A stretch of 64,000 nt of DNA from Silene latifolia (GCF_048544455.1 NC_133536.1:24430152-24494151), one strand, 5' to 3'; counted from the stretch's first letter, positions 12,172 to 23,967 are shown. Notes: generated from the letters alone by a model not told the origin. A program made the numbers and translations.

Positions 12172-12232
12172 ACAGGCGCAGCACCTGCTGCGCCTCTTCA
12201 AAGGGACGCAGCTGCTGCTGCGCCTCTTCCTA
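12172..12232. repeat. Paired quasi-palindromic GC motif (copy A)
   Basis: GCGCAGCACCTGCTGCGC at 12176-12193 has 8-bp arms that pair perfectly around a CC spacer. A second variant, GACGCAGCTGCTGCTGCGCC, follows at about 12204-12223. Each is followed by CTCTTC. The same pair recurs near 16100, 17374, 17979 and 18563. Confidence 0.85.
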
Positions 12233-12239
12233 AGCCTTC

Positions 12240-12943
12240 TTTCTGTGATTTTCCGCATTGGATCTTTCCTAATTCCTCCAAGAATAATTTCTTATTCATA
12301 CGGGTTATTATTTTGGTAAATCCGTCAAATTACCATGTTGCGCGTTTCTTAAATTCCACGGGCACGCATTTCGAGCCAATATCGGCATTTTCGTCATTTC
12401 AGCACACTTATACATTTCTTTTTAATTTTTTTTTTGGGGAATCATTTTACCAATTTAGATATTATTTTCAAACTTACACATTTCTTTTTTAATTTTCTTT
12501 TTTGGGGGAATTATTTTACTCTCATTCCATTTCACATTTCAAACTTATATGTTTCTATTTTTTTTTCTTTTTTTAGGGAGTAACCCTCCCTACCGTCCGG
12601 TCATTTTCGATAAATTTTTTGCATTTTTGAGTCATTGTCTTGCGCTAATTTAGGCCATGTGTACAAATGTATATCTTATCTGAATCTCTGTGTACATTTC
12701 GGCAGCATAACGGCTTAAACCGTCATCTACCAAACCTGTTCAAAAGATAACCTGCAGGTATAAACATACCACACAACAGCAAAGGCACTCAGGCCATCAT
12801 ATATACAACCAAAAGGTACATGTACACCAAACTGGGGGCTCGAGCCCGAAACAAAGTGTATAAAGTGCAAAATGAAGGTTTCAAAATTTACAAAAGTCTG
12901 TGAAGTACGGCCAACAACAAAAACGACAAAGAGCAACAAACTA
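12240..12943. other. Non-coding spacer between the two passenger genes
   Basis: AT-rich sequence with two near-repeats of a block containing CATTTCTTTTTTAATTTT and TTTGGGGGAATTATTTTA (about 12412-12540 and beyond). No gene is supported; the ORF at 12727-12939 has no recognisable domain and overlaps the 3' end of the PMD gene. Confidence 0.4.
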
Positions 12944-15318
12944 CAGCTGGTCGCCGCCTAGCTTAGAAACTCTCGCCTTGAGAGCAGCAATCTCGGCGTC
13001 GCGGACCTCTAGCTCCCTCAGCAGGCGAGCTGTCTCCTCTCGGGGCTGGGCTAGCTCTCGCTCCAAGTCACGCTCCCTCTGCAAACGACAAGAATGGGCT
13101 CATGTCAATCATTTCAAACATAAGGAAGTTAGAAAATTCAAAAATAAAGTAAACAGAAGGTTCATACCTGACGTCCTCGACCGCCAGCAAGGGCCTCGAT
13201 GGCAGTAGCCCGTAGCCGGTTGGCTACCCTCCACAAAGCCACGAACCGGGATGGCGCAACCTACATTTCAAGGATCATCAATAATTTGATAAGTTTAAAC
13301 AAGTGTATTCTTATACGAAAGCTGATTAAATTAGGGAGCATACCCTCCGAATCAGATGTTGTCACTCGTCTAGACCAGCATCTCTCACCGCCGCGTCAAA
13401 GTCGCGAAGCTCGGAGATCGTCGTCATCTTCGTCGCATCAGTGTACTCGAGGGTCTCGGGGTACGATAGGGGCTCGATGCCCGCCACCTCAACCTCCTGC
13501 AAAATACAAATGGTTTTCATTAATTGATGATCATTCATCATGTTTTTATGTCAATCGAAAAAGAATAAAGCACTTACCATGACTGGCCAGTACGCCAACC
13601 TCCCGTAGAGGAACGCCGAGTAGTCCTCACCAGGAAGAAGGAGGGCGTCGCCATCGACGCCAGCTAAGTCAGCCTCCCTCTCAGCATCGGAAGGCTCCCT
13701 GAACATCGTCCGAGGAGGATCGATGGGAACCGTCAAGACATCTCGGGAGCACTGACGAGCCAAGCGCTCGCCCAAGTACCACACAGGACCCATCGACGTC
13801 CTCAAAAGCAACCAGCTCGAGCTCCTAGGTCGAAGGACCTCAGCCACAAAAGGAGGAGCGCCAGTGTAGTCCGCCCAAGGCCTGGGCACCTACTATGAAA
13901 AGCAAACAAAAGGTCATTCATATGATCGGTTCCGAAAGAGAGCAATGAAAAAGTGAATAAAGAAAAGTGGTTCGAAGATACTCACGCCGTCCAGCTGCAG
14001 AGCGTTCACGTCCCATCGACAGGCGTCGTGGAAGCAACGCTGGCTCTTCGTGCAACACACCACCAAATCCCTCACGACGGGATAAGCTCTCTCCCCTGGC
14101 TCCGTCCTCTTGGGCGCGAGACTCGGAATGTAGGAGTACACCCACGCTTATAAAACAAGATAGTCAATAACGATCTTTCGTCATTCGATAAAGAAATGAT
14201 CTTTCATGAAAAGAAATGGAGGTTCGTATCTCCAGCAACAGTCCAGGGCCAACAGTGGTAGGAGAAGTCCCCTTCTCTATCAACTCCGGACGAACCATGG
14301 CCCTCATATAGCGAATGAGGATCGCAAAGCCAGCAGTGACCCAGTCCCAACGGCCTAGGCCACTCAGGTCAGAAAGGAAGGGAAGAAGCTTTGTCGACAG
14401 TCTCTCTCCCTTGTCTCCGAGGTAGATCGAAGACAAGAATCACCATAGTCACAAACGAGCTCTCTGCTCGGCAGTGCAAGGAGGAGGAGTCGTCTCCCTC
14501 CATCGATCACCACCATCGCCGGTCTCTTCCCAGCAAAGTAATCCCGAACATAGGAACTAGGCACCAACCCGGGAACCGCAGTAGCCTTCGGCATCAGGTT
14601 CCAGCCGATCAAGCTCCTAGCCTCAGCCGAGTCCGCCCTCATGGCTGTCTCCGGCCACACCACCACCTCAGTCCCGTACGGCAAGCCAGAAATCATGCCG
14701 TAGTCCTCCAACGTGACCCCAACCTCACCGAAAGGCATGTGAAAAGTAGAGGTCGTGTCCCAAAACCAATCAAGGAAAGCTCGAACCAGGCTAAGTTTAG
14801 CCCGAATTTTCCTTCCCTTGATGTCCCTCCAAGCTCGTACCAAGGCACCAAACGCTCATCGCTCGATGATGGTCCGCTCCTCTGCTGACAGTCTCTCGTA
14901 GGCCCCCATCATCGTCGTGTAACCCGAGAAAGACCTGATGTTCCCGGCCTCCTATTTTGATTCGAAGCAAGAGCTATATTTAGTTCGAATGAAAGGGAAA
15001 AGGAATAGCAAATAGAAATGAAATAAGATGAATGAAAGAGTGATGAGTTCAAGTTACCAAACTCTTCACCGTCCTGTAGGACAGGTGACCTTCTGCGGCC
15101 CAGATGAGGTGTCTGTTGTCCCAGCTCTCAGCCCACTCGGGCGCTCCCCTCAGCTGGTGATCACCTCGTCCGACGTTGGCCCGCCTCGGGGCCTCCTCCT
15201 TCTCAACAACCTCCTCCTCGGCGACCTCGTCCTCAGCAGCTGCCACTGCAGGAGTGAAAGCCTGCTCAAACGCCTCCTCAAGCGTACGAGAAGGGTCAAG
15301 AGCTGTGTCCACGTCCAT
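12944..15318 (-). pseudogene. Plant mobile domain (PMD) passenger gene, antisense in Ty3/gypsy fossil
   Basis: An acidic N-terminal block lies at 15318-15060, and the PMD core lies at about 14950-14170. Core segments are LVRAFLDWFWDTTSTFHMPF, GVTLEDYGMISGLPYG and TAGFAILIRYMRAMVRPE. Further blocks follow at about 14148-13985, 13889-13578, 13500-13380 and 13265-13170. The last block, at 13085-12944, ends in a coiled-coil (REETARLLRELEVRDAEIAA). The blocks are separated by short AT-rich gaps with GT/AG-type borders, so the gene is intron-rich. The PMD family (PF10536) occurs in plant host proteins such as MAIL1 and is often carried by transposons. Here it lies antisense to the LTR that follows at 16965. 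It looks nearly whole, with a few breaks. Confidence 0.75.
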
Positions 15319-16400
15319 GGGACCCCTCCCAGACGTAGAAGCCTCGTCACCTGCAAAATTAAAGTGAATTTAGGCCGCGTCAAGTGACGACAAGCCTTAG
15401 TTAGGGGATTTTCGTGCTTCCAAAGCTCCAAAATCGCTCTTTTCTCGCCATCTTTGGCCAATTTTCCCATAAACCCGTCCTCTCATGTGGTAATTTGGGT
15501 CAAGTCAAGCCTAAGATGAAGCTTAGTCATGGGTTCGAGTCGAAATTTCGACAACATTTCGTTAAAACGGCGATTATGCCCTAGAAAAGTGTCCTGAAAA
15601 AGCTGTCACAAATAAAAATTCCGAAATGGTATGAAGTTTACCCATCATACAAGGATTCCAAATACCAAGTTTCATCCAAATGGGAAATCCTAAGGCTATT
15701 TTCGGAGCAATATACGGTTTAGCTATGAGACCGTCTCAATTTCACTCAAATGCTCAAAACTCAACGAAAATTCGAAATAAATACATGGTTACGATCCTTA
15801 TACTACCAATTATCCATTTGCAAGGTCGATTTTACAAGGCAAAATCATTTGGGGGAAAATCCCCAAATTTTCGACTTTTTAGGGTTGAAAAACCCTGATT
15901 TGTCGATCCAATTTGATCAAATCACGGAAGATTAATGCAAAATTAATATACATACCTCTTTTAGTCATGGCAAATGCAAGCTTTTGATCAAATTTTGGCG
16001 AGAAATGGTTGGAATTTGAGAGAGTAATTGAGATTTTATGTTTCGAAATTATGAAATGAATCCCGTGTTTCATCGAGTTTTTACTCAGGAAAACCGCACT
16101 CAGGAAAAGACGCAGCAGGTGTTGCGCCTCTTCCACGAGACGCAGCTCTTGTTGCGCCTCTTCCTCAGTTTCCCTCCAAATGAATTTTTGAAGATTCATT
16201 ATAAGTTCGTTATTTGTGGACCCATCTTTGGTGCGCCTCTTCCTTGATACCACACATCATATATTTGGTCCATTTGATATTTGTTCTTCGCCCAGACCCG
16301 CATTTCCAAGCCAACTGCAAACTGTCGTAATATATATTTTTTACCAAGACTTTGCTTGCTACAACGAGCGGATATTTTCTGACAGGTGTTTCAACACACC
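15319..16400. other. Upstream region of the PMD gene, with palindromic motif pair
   Basis: No coding domain is seen. At 16100-16168 another pair of GACGCAGCAGGTGTTGCGCC and GACGCAGCTCTTGTTGCGCC motifs occurs, each followed by TCTTCC. A lone GTGCGCCTCTTCCTTG lies near 16230. The block 15400-15960 resembles non-coding retroelement sequence. It may hold the promoter for the antisense PMD gene. Confidence 0.5.
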
Positions 16401-16605
16401 TTTATTCTGTTCCCCCAGCGAGAGTACACAGACAGCCAATCGTCCCTCTCGAGACATGGAGATCAGTTCCCGGTTCTGTTCCCCCAGCGAGGGTACAGGG
16501 ACAGCCAATCGTCCCTCTCGAGACATAGAGATCAGTTCCCGATTATGTTCCCCGACGAGAGTATACGGACAGACATTTGTCCCTCTCAAATCATGGAGAT
16601 CAACA
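16401..16605. repeat. About 70-bp tandem repeat, three copies
   Basis: Units begin near 16404, 16474 and 16543. Each holds TGTTCCCCCAGCGAG (or a variant), then GACAGCCAATCGTCCCTCTC and GAGACATGGAGATCA. The third unit is more diverged. The array sits upstream of the polypurine tract, where Tat/Ogre-like elements often carry tandem repeats. Confidence 0.85.
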
Positions 16606-16951
16606 TCAACCCCAAGCTCTTCCGAAGTTTGTTTGAAAGCCGACCCAAGCAGATTTCTCCTAGCAGTTCCTGCCTACGTCCTGCCGCCTCTTCCAATATC
16701 ACGTTTTATTTCTCTTTGGAGTTTCAAGGAATTTCAGGTATAGACTCTTCTTATGGCTGGCGAGCCTCATTACGTAGTCTAATGGACTTTAAACGACCCT
16801 CCCCGATAGTCGACAGACTCTAAAATGTTCCCGACGAGAGGTCCTTGGTTCAGACCCCTTGAACCGCCTCGCGTCGCCATAGTTGTCAGGTTGTAATCTT
16901 CGATTGACCTGATGGCTATACTTTGACTTTCGTCTTGTCCAAGCCTCAGTT

Positions 16952-16961
16952 AAAGTGGGGG
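16952..16961 (+). other. Polypurine tract of Ty3/gypsy fossil
   Basis: AAAGTGGGGG lies three to four bases upstream of an LTR start (TGTATATACC at 16965). A G-rich tract of this form next to the LTR is the usual plus-strand primer of Tat/Ogre-type elements. Confidence 0.7.
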
Positions 16962-17373
16962 CTCTGTATATACCTCGATTCTGCACCTCCCGCAAACCAC
17001 CCGGTAATGATTGGGCAGCATGTTTGGTACACGGAACGATTTGTGACAATTCGTAAGTTTATCGTCAAGTGATCGCTCAAACAATTGTGTCTACCTCATA
17101 GTCGTCATCTAAGCGCCGATACGGTCGTTTTGATAGTAATCAGAGTACATTTGGAGTCCGGGTCAAAAACGGTCTTCATTTTCTAATAACCGTTTAAAAT
17201 GCCGAATCAGAATGTTCTGGAATGTTCCGGATATTTCTATTCCATATTTTTCAATCTTTTAATCTTTGGTAAAATATATCCCGAAATTATCATATAAAAT
17301 ATTAAGGAAATAAGATTAATCCGCTATTCCATAATAGAAACACGGAAATCTTTCTTCCGCAGGAGGAAACCAC

Positions 17374-17440
17374 TGAGGAAAAGACGCAGCAGGTGCTGCG
17401 CCTCTTCCAAGAGACGCAGTGCTTGCTGCGCCTCTTCCTC
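17374..17440. repeat. Paired quasi-palindromic GC motif inside LTR (copy C)
   Basis: GACGCAGCAGGTGCTGCGCC and GACGCAGTGCTTGCTGCGCC, each followed by TCTTCC, sit about 90 bases upstream of the LTR TATA box. Related single motifs lie at 17979-18006 (GACGCAGCACCTGTTCCGCC) and 18563-18600 (GACGCAGCGTCTGCTGCGCC) farther inside the LTR. Confidence 0.8.
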
Positions 17441-17525
17441 AGTCTTTTTCTGCGTATTTTTCGTATCTTTTTGAGATTCACTTCCAAAGTTTCTCCGAAA
17501 ACCCTAATTTCCGTCGTGTGATTAG

Positions 17526-17533
17526 TATAAATA
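17526..17533 (+). promoter_or_regulatory. LTR TATA box
   Basis: TATAAATA followed by GAGACC lies about 560 bases into the LTR. Position and context fit the U3/R border of a plant LTR promoter. Confidence 0.6.
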
Positions 17534-19239
17534 GAGACCTTCGGTCTCACATATTTCTCACGCGAGTGTCCGCCCTTCTCTTCTCCCTTTGCATTCTAGA
17601 CCACGTTCTTACTTTTTGGCGTTTACGTGCTTGAACTTTCGACCACGTAAGCTCGAATCCTTCTGAGTACCAGCCTCGTTTTGCATGACCGACCAATTTG
17701 ACCAACTCCACGATCAATCAACTTAATCAATCTGTTTAATTCCTCTAAGAGGGCACTTTCGTTGTACATTCGAGTCGAGCATCACTAAACGTTAACTTAG
17801 TCAATCTCGTTTCGTCAAACATGTAAGTCTGAGGGTGTAAATCCTTCTATTTTATTATTGTTCTTTATTTTTGTAATCATTATTGTAAGATTTATGTCGA
17901 AAATACGCTTAAAACCGATTTGTAAAACCTTATTTCAAACCCTTTTTACGGATTATCAGGAGGCAAACGTCGAGAAAGGACGCAGCACCTGTTCCGCCTC
18001 TTCCTGAGGCTGCCGCAGTTCCTACTTCCTTTCTTCTTCCTTCGTCTTTTGTTCGTCTGTACGTTTTATTTTGCGTTTATTGTTCATGTTTCTTTCAACA
18101 CAATAATTCTAATATAATAATTTTAACCTGTAATTCATTAATAACTTATCATCATTAACATCCCGACTTAAATCCCTTATAATCCATATTTGCGGGTTTT
18201 CGTCATTTAAATCAATTCAGATTTTTAGAGGTTCGATTCATTAATATTGAGTCTCTGGAATTCATCATTGATATATTTGCATCTTTTGTTTATCATCATT
18301 AATTCGTCTTTAATAACCTTTTTAATAATTACTTCGATTAGTTAGTTTAATTTGTACCGTTAATTCTCATAATTAATCTTTTAATATTATAATTAATTCA
18401 TCCTAATTAGTTTTTATCCATGTATTATCGTTTTTATTACCTCAATCACATGTAAATAATATGTTAAACCACTTCTATCCGAGTCAAATAATATAATCAA
18501 GCATTAATATCACCAATGAATATTAACGATTCGCAATTCCGGCTTCACAGCCAGAACTGAGCTCAGGAACAGACGCAGCGTCTGCTGCGCCTGTTCCTGG
18601 TTGAGTTCTGTCTTTGAACTCCCGTTTCTGCCTTGACCTAGTTTATTAGTTTACGTATTTAATTTACTATTAATCGTATTATCACCTAATTTTTGTTTGT
18701 TTATTTATTTATTCTTTCTTTTATAAAATTATCCGTTTTAGATGTATTTTCGACATAAATCAGTTAATCCAATGTAATTATTGTAATTTTCTTTATTGCA
18801 TTTTTATTGTATTTCTTTTATCGTATTGCTTGTATGCTCTCACATGTAATCGATTTTAAATTCCTACTTCGACTCAATTGCATGTTAAATTACGTGATAA
18901 CCGACTTAGTATTAATTCTCACATGCTAGGATTAATCTAATGAATGTTGCATTGCATGCATATAAATCGATAACATATCGAGTATAGACATTTTCTCTAA
19001 TCATTAGTAAAGGCCACTATCGAGGCGGGCGGGATTAAGTGCTCGATCAAAAAAGCTTCCTAATACGTACCCTCACCCCTTACTCCAGATCTCTGTGAAC
19101 ACTCGTGTTCATTGACATCTACGAGAGTCATTCTAGACATAGACTGCTAAGGGTAACGAGTGCTTAGTGTTCATGTCACTACTTTGTGTCTTGACATGGC
19201 ACGAGGTATTCGAATGGTTTTTAATTTTCCACAATAAAT

Positions 19240-19251
19240 TGGTGGCGACTC
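19240..19251 (+). other. Primer-binding-site-like sequence next to the LTR
   Basis: TGGTGGCGACTCC follows the LTR end directly. This is the form I recall for the primer site of Tat/Ogre-type elements (tRNA-Arg type, from memory). The downstream sequence soon loses similarity to an LTR element. Confidence 0.5.
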
Positions 19252-21549
19252 CACAAATGCACGAGAAAAGCTTGCTCGCTTTTCACCCCCGTGGGCCCCC
19301 GTCCACAGAAAGCTTTTGCATAAGTGAGACAAAACCATCGCGAAGTAATTACTAATAATAAGACCTTAAAAAAGCATGCACAAGTAGTGTATTGTAATAG
19401 AATTCATTCATTTAGACAAACTCCCACAAAAAAGGATAATGGCACTAGCAGAACAAAAAAAAAAGACGATTAAAGTCCTATAAGTTTCATGGCTAATAGT
19501 TGTAGACACTGAATAACAGCCATGAATAGTAACATACCCCAGCCATAGTGTGTAATTTGCTCGTTCTCCATCTTGAAAGTGAGAGTGCCCCCGCATAAAT
19601 TCTCACCATAGCTGTTTATAAAGCAGATTTCCTACACAAATAGAGTGACTAGTCTGATAAAAATATACCGATCCATATATTAATATTCCTATCTCACATA
19701 ATTTAAAGTGGAAGAGGAGCAACAATTCAAAAAAAAAGGAACATGTTCACCATATTAACTAAGCTGAAATTATAATTACGACCTCTCATCATTCAATAAA
19801 TAGACTATACCACTATTTATAATGTGGTGTAAAATTCATGTAAAATCCGAGCCTTATACTAAAATATTCGAGTTTTATTTTAAAGAATCTGAGTTATATT
19901 GTAAAATATGTGAATTCACCCATTTAATAATAAATTGTATAGTACCCAACAATCAAATCTAGAGTATTACACTAACATCAGCTCACCAATTTATTACTAG
20001 CAACAATGCAACATAACAAAAAAATTTGGAACCACGTGGCTGAAATGAGTAAAAGTAATCCAATGTGCAAACATATTAGCGATGGCATGCTATAATAAGA
20101 GATGGAACCATTTAACTAATAACCTTCGCCCATTTGCCTATTAATCCACTACCTTATCGATTAACTACTCCAATTAAACATAGTTCAATCTTCTAATAAT
20201 CGTTATGAGCCTTCTCTTTCGACTAATGTTCAATTCAGGGTCCTTCATGGAAATACTTTAAACTATTTGCATCTACGTATGGCAACAGTCAATAAAATGA
20301 AACAAATAGACAATGTTTACCATGTAGGAGTCTTTTGCTTTTGTTTCTGTTGAGCATTAGCACCAGCATACTATCTGAGTTTTTGTATACTTGAAAGTAG
20401 GAGGAACATGTATTCTTCCATCTCTCGAACCCTCAAATATTTGTCCCCGTCTTTGCTCTATCCGGAGCCGTATAAAAAGAAAATACATTAGAGTTTATAC
20501 TCATACAGTCGCACTTTTCATAGACAACCCAACTAACCAAAGAAATGGGCATTCTGAAAAGAAAGGGCTTTAATAGTTCGGTTCAGTAACCTGCCATTCT
20601 CTAGCAACGCTTTCTAGTTTCTCATCTCGACGAGTGTCTTCGCGCATCGGTAAGAGAGTGCTATCCAGTAATTCAAATCACCAAGCCATATAACTCAGCT
20701 GCACCAAGATTTCGCGTATCAAATATATGGAGAAAGGGCATATTGCTATAGACAAATTACAAAGTTGATAACAAAATTCAAAATTACCAACTGATAATAC
20801 TCTTTTTAACAACAGTATCCCTGTACTATAATACTACCAACTCACCGAGGTCATTTACACAATAGGTAATGTTCACTTGTTTAATTTAGAAAGATATTCC
20901 AAGCTAAGGAATAATAAATGACACTACTAGCAGCGGAGCATTCCATTTCCTTCAGCGAGAAATTATAAACTGGTACAAAAATGTACACCGTATTCAATAT
21001 CTCATCTCATCACAGAAACCCTCTTTGACAATTGTTGAATAGCTTCTCTTTTACTCTAGCTACATCAATGGGAAGAGTATTATTATTAATCGAACAACTG
21101 ATAAAATTGATTAGATTAAAACAAGATTAACTAGGGTTCCAATTTGGGATTTATAAATTAGAGTTTCAGAGTTGCACCAGCGATTTATATGGGCGAAGTG
21201 GAAGCCATGGCCGGAGGGTTGAGGACAAGAGTATCAATAAACGCATCTACAACTAACCCATTAACAAATTAGGGTTTCACTTTCCCCTAAAAATCAACAT
21301 TGTCATCACACAACAATCAAATAATTAAGCACAAACTAATGATAAAAAATCAAATCAGTAACAAAATCAAAAAAGAAATTGAAAAAAAGGATGAATAACA
21401 AAATCTCGATTGAGTATTATCACAAACTCAAACACGCATAAAACTATGATTCAAATAAAACATAGAAGGAATTAATCAAACCTAATCGATGTGGGAAGAG
21501 CAGGCTTGTCAAACCTTTCATCGATTTCAATGCCTTACTAATCAGTAAT
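19252..21549. other. Gene-free stretch
   Basis: About 2.3 kb with no ORF longer than 80 residues and no domain in six frames. It is AT-rich and has no inverted-repeat structure I could define. Sequence near 21180-21260 (including ATGGCCGGAGGGTTGAGG) could be a UTR or first exon of a diverged host gene, but nothing supports this. Confidence 0.4.
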
Positions 21550-21557
21550 GACCCATG

Positions 21558-22222
21558 CAGGGGCGGAACCAGGAATGAAATTGATCTAGGGCTAAATTTA
21601 TAGTCAACTGAAATGTGTTGGCAAAAAAAAAATTCAAATCGTTGGCAGATCCATGTATGGATTTCCGGGTTTTGGGACACTCGAAAAGTGAAAGTTTTTT
21701 GTGTATTTTGTCAAATTTTAGGCTAAATAAAATAAAATTTATACTCTTATGCAAAAATCGCCTTAATATTTTGGTTGGAACCCTTGATATAAATTTTACG
21801 AATCCGCTACTGACCGTGACCTAATTTTCTATCGATACAGTAGACAATAGTAACTATTTTAATTAATATTGCATGACCAATACGCTAACAATATAACAGA
21901 CTCGATACTTATTTGATTTAAATTTATGTTGTACCATGACATAATATTCTTAAGAGATTGTCCTTATAAAATTGGAGTTTTCTATGACAAATAAGTAAAA
22001 TTGAAGTTTCTAAAAGGAATTGCATCAAATGTTGGTATTAAAAAAAAATTGAACAGAATTTAATACAAGGGGAATCGATCCCTTGTCCTCTTGCATGGTA
22101 ATCAAACCAACTACCATCTATTTTTTTTGGTCAATCGAAGCGCGCAGTTAATCGCATTACAATAGATCTGTGGGAGATCTGTGGGAGAAGTACCTAGTAG
22201 AAACAAGCTAAATCCGCCCCTG
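21558..22222. mobile_element. Non-autonomous hAT-type element
   Basis: The ends are CAGGGGCGGA (left) and TCCGCCCCTG (right), a perfect 10-bp terminal inverted repeat. They are flanked by an exact 8-bp duplication, GACCCATG, at 21550-21557 and 22223-22230. An 8-bp duplication with CAGGG-type ends is diagnostic of hAT. At 665 bp it encodes no transposase. Confidence 0.9.
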
Positions 22223-22499
22223 GACCCATGACGTACCTCGGCCTCGCGCCGGAGATCTGTGGGAGAAGTGCCGCCTCCTCGAAACCAACGCGCGCGCGGG
22301 TGGCTGTGTCGACAAAATTTTGCGTATATGAAGTTAAATTGTTGTTTGGACGCGGTTGGTCATTGTTGTTTGATGTTAACAAAGTCATGTGATATAGGTA
22401 AATGTTGCTAAATCGACCATATTTTTTCGGATTTTCAGCATAGGTAGTTTTTGACCCAAAATGAGAAAACAAAGGTAGTCTAAAACAAGAAAAATAATA

Positions 22500-22756
22500 C
22501 TCCCTCTCTTCCACACCAAAGCTTACATTGACTCTATCACACTTATCGAGACGTGTTTTGCAACGTGAATATCTTTAGTTATACATTATTAAAAATTATA
22601 AAAATTTGATATTCTTATAGCATTCATGACGATAAAGCAAACAAGATCTTACATGACTATATTTTCTCTTATAGATTAAGAGTAATATCAAAGATTCTCT
22701 ACGACCATGAATAGTGCCAAAAAGTCAATGTAACCTTTGGTCTGGATGGGAGGGAG
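22500..22756. mobile_element. Stowaway-type MITE 1
   Basis: This is a 257-bp element with CTCCCTC...GAGGGAG ends and TIRs of about 34 bp with a few mismatches (AAGCTTACATTGAC versus GTCAATGTAACCTTT inside). It is flanked by TA at 22498-22499 and 22757-22758, as expected for Tc1/mariner-derived MITEs. Confidence 0.92.
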
Positions 22757-22758
22757 TA

Positions 22759-22907
22759 TAAGGCAGTCGTCTTACAAATACCGCTAAATATAAGGTAGTT
22801 TTTGACAAAAAAAAATCATTTCTTTATTGTTCAAACTCGTATCAGACTTACTTCAAACTTTATACATTATCCGTCAAACTCACCTCAGACTCTACATTTC
22901 CACTTCA

Positions 22908-22947
<40 letters not shown>

Positions 22948-23380
22948 GAAAACAAATGACATATGAGATCCACTCATTTGATAATTACCTTTCATAGTGG
23001 GGTAAAGACCCACCCAAAGTTTTAAGTTGAGTCTTGGATTTCCAAGACTCAATTTAAGACTTTGTTAAGATTTTGGCAATTTTGAGTGGGTCTTGTCTTA
23101 AGACTCACCAAAGTCTTGTTTCAAAACTATCAATAATCCCTATTTACTAAATGAATAGGTGATTTTACGTTTTTTCCCGCCTAATTATATTAACTTTTAA
23201 TTGGATCTTTAATTTTGCATTCTGCTAAATACCCAGTGGGCCAATTAAGCAAACTCAAAAAATATAACTTAAAAAATAAGTATAATAACGTACTAACCCG
23301 GAAAAATCATCAATCATTGGTATAATTAAATTATCTCATTAATTCATAAAATATTAACAAGGATTAATTTCCCAATCGTT
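22759..23380. other. Non-genic spacer with poly-T tract
   Basis: A 36-base T run at 22910-22945 may be the tail of a minus-strand retroposon, but no body is recognised. Near 23020-23110 there are short inverted segments around AAGACTC. No gene is seen. Confidence 0.5.
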
Positions 23381-23936
23381 GCCAAAATTAACTTGAATAA
23401 TAAACATGTAAAGTTGGAAAATTTAGTTGATTGGTTACGACATCAATTCATATATATTCCAAATCTCGAAATATCGATATTTTGCAAATCGTATGTCTGC
23501 AACTTTTCTCCATTTATTAATCAAAAATATAAAAAACTCATTGCCAAAATTAACTTGACTAATAAACATGTCAAGGTGGAAAATTTAGTTGATTGGTTCA
23601 TATATTTCAAATCTCGAAATCTCGATATTTTGCATAGACTATTTTGCAACTTATCTCATATATTAAACAAATACTCCCTCCAATTTCATATATTGTTCCT
23701 CTTTCCATTTCCGTCCAATTTCATTGTTGTTCTCTCTTTCCTTTTTTAGACAAGTTTGTGTGGTCAAAAATCAACTATATGTGAGGTCATGTACATTGTG
23801 TGGTCCAAATTGATTCTCTTAATTCTTGGGTCAAAAAGAAAAGAGAACAACATATGAAATTGGAGGGAGTATATAAAAAAATCATTGTCAAAATTAACTT
23901 GAGTAATAAACATGCAAATAGTAGTATCCTACAACT

Positions 23937-23938
<2 letters not shown>
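23381..23938. repeat. About 170-bp tandem repeat, interrupted by a MITE
   Basis: Units begin at 23381, 23549 and 23889. Each opens ATTAACTTGANTAATAAACATG and continues with GGAAAATTTAGTTGATTGGTT and TCTCGATATTTTGCA. The second unit is split by a Stowaway MITE. The third stops at the (TA)n tract that borders the Mutator-like element. Confidence 0.8.
23674..23869. mobile_element. Stowaway-type MITE 2
   Basis: The ends read CTCCCTCCAATTTCATAT and ATATGAAATTGGAGGGAG, a near-perfect TIR. TA dinucleotides flank it at 23672-23673 and 23870-23871. It is 196 bp long with no coding capacity. Confidence 0.93.

Positions 23939-23964
<26 letters not shown>
23939..23964. repeat. (TA)n tract at left border of Mutator-like element 1
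   Basis: A simple TA repeat directly precedes the element end GAGGCGGGATCTCGTGAG. Similar TA tracts flank the second element on both sides (27460-27512 and 42905-42987). Confidence 0.9.

Positions 23965-23967
<3 letters not shown>

Larger units (their letters stand above)
16965..19233 (+). mobile_element. Long LTR of a Tat/Ogre-like Ty3/gypsy fossil
   Basis: The LTR starts TGTATATACC directly after a polypurine tract and ends about 19233 (TTTTCCACA), just before a GGTGGCGACTCC primer-site-like sequence. It is about 2.27 kb long. It contains a TATA box, three clusters of the GACGCAGCA palindromic motif, and long AT-rich segments. No second copy of the LTR and no gag-pol domains are recognised in the window, so the element is incomplete. 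Age cannot be judged without the partner LTR. Confidence 0.65.

Noticed and set aside
19408-19596. 62-residue minus-strand frame as a small gene
   Set aside because: No domain, no start context and no supporting neighbouring exon.
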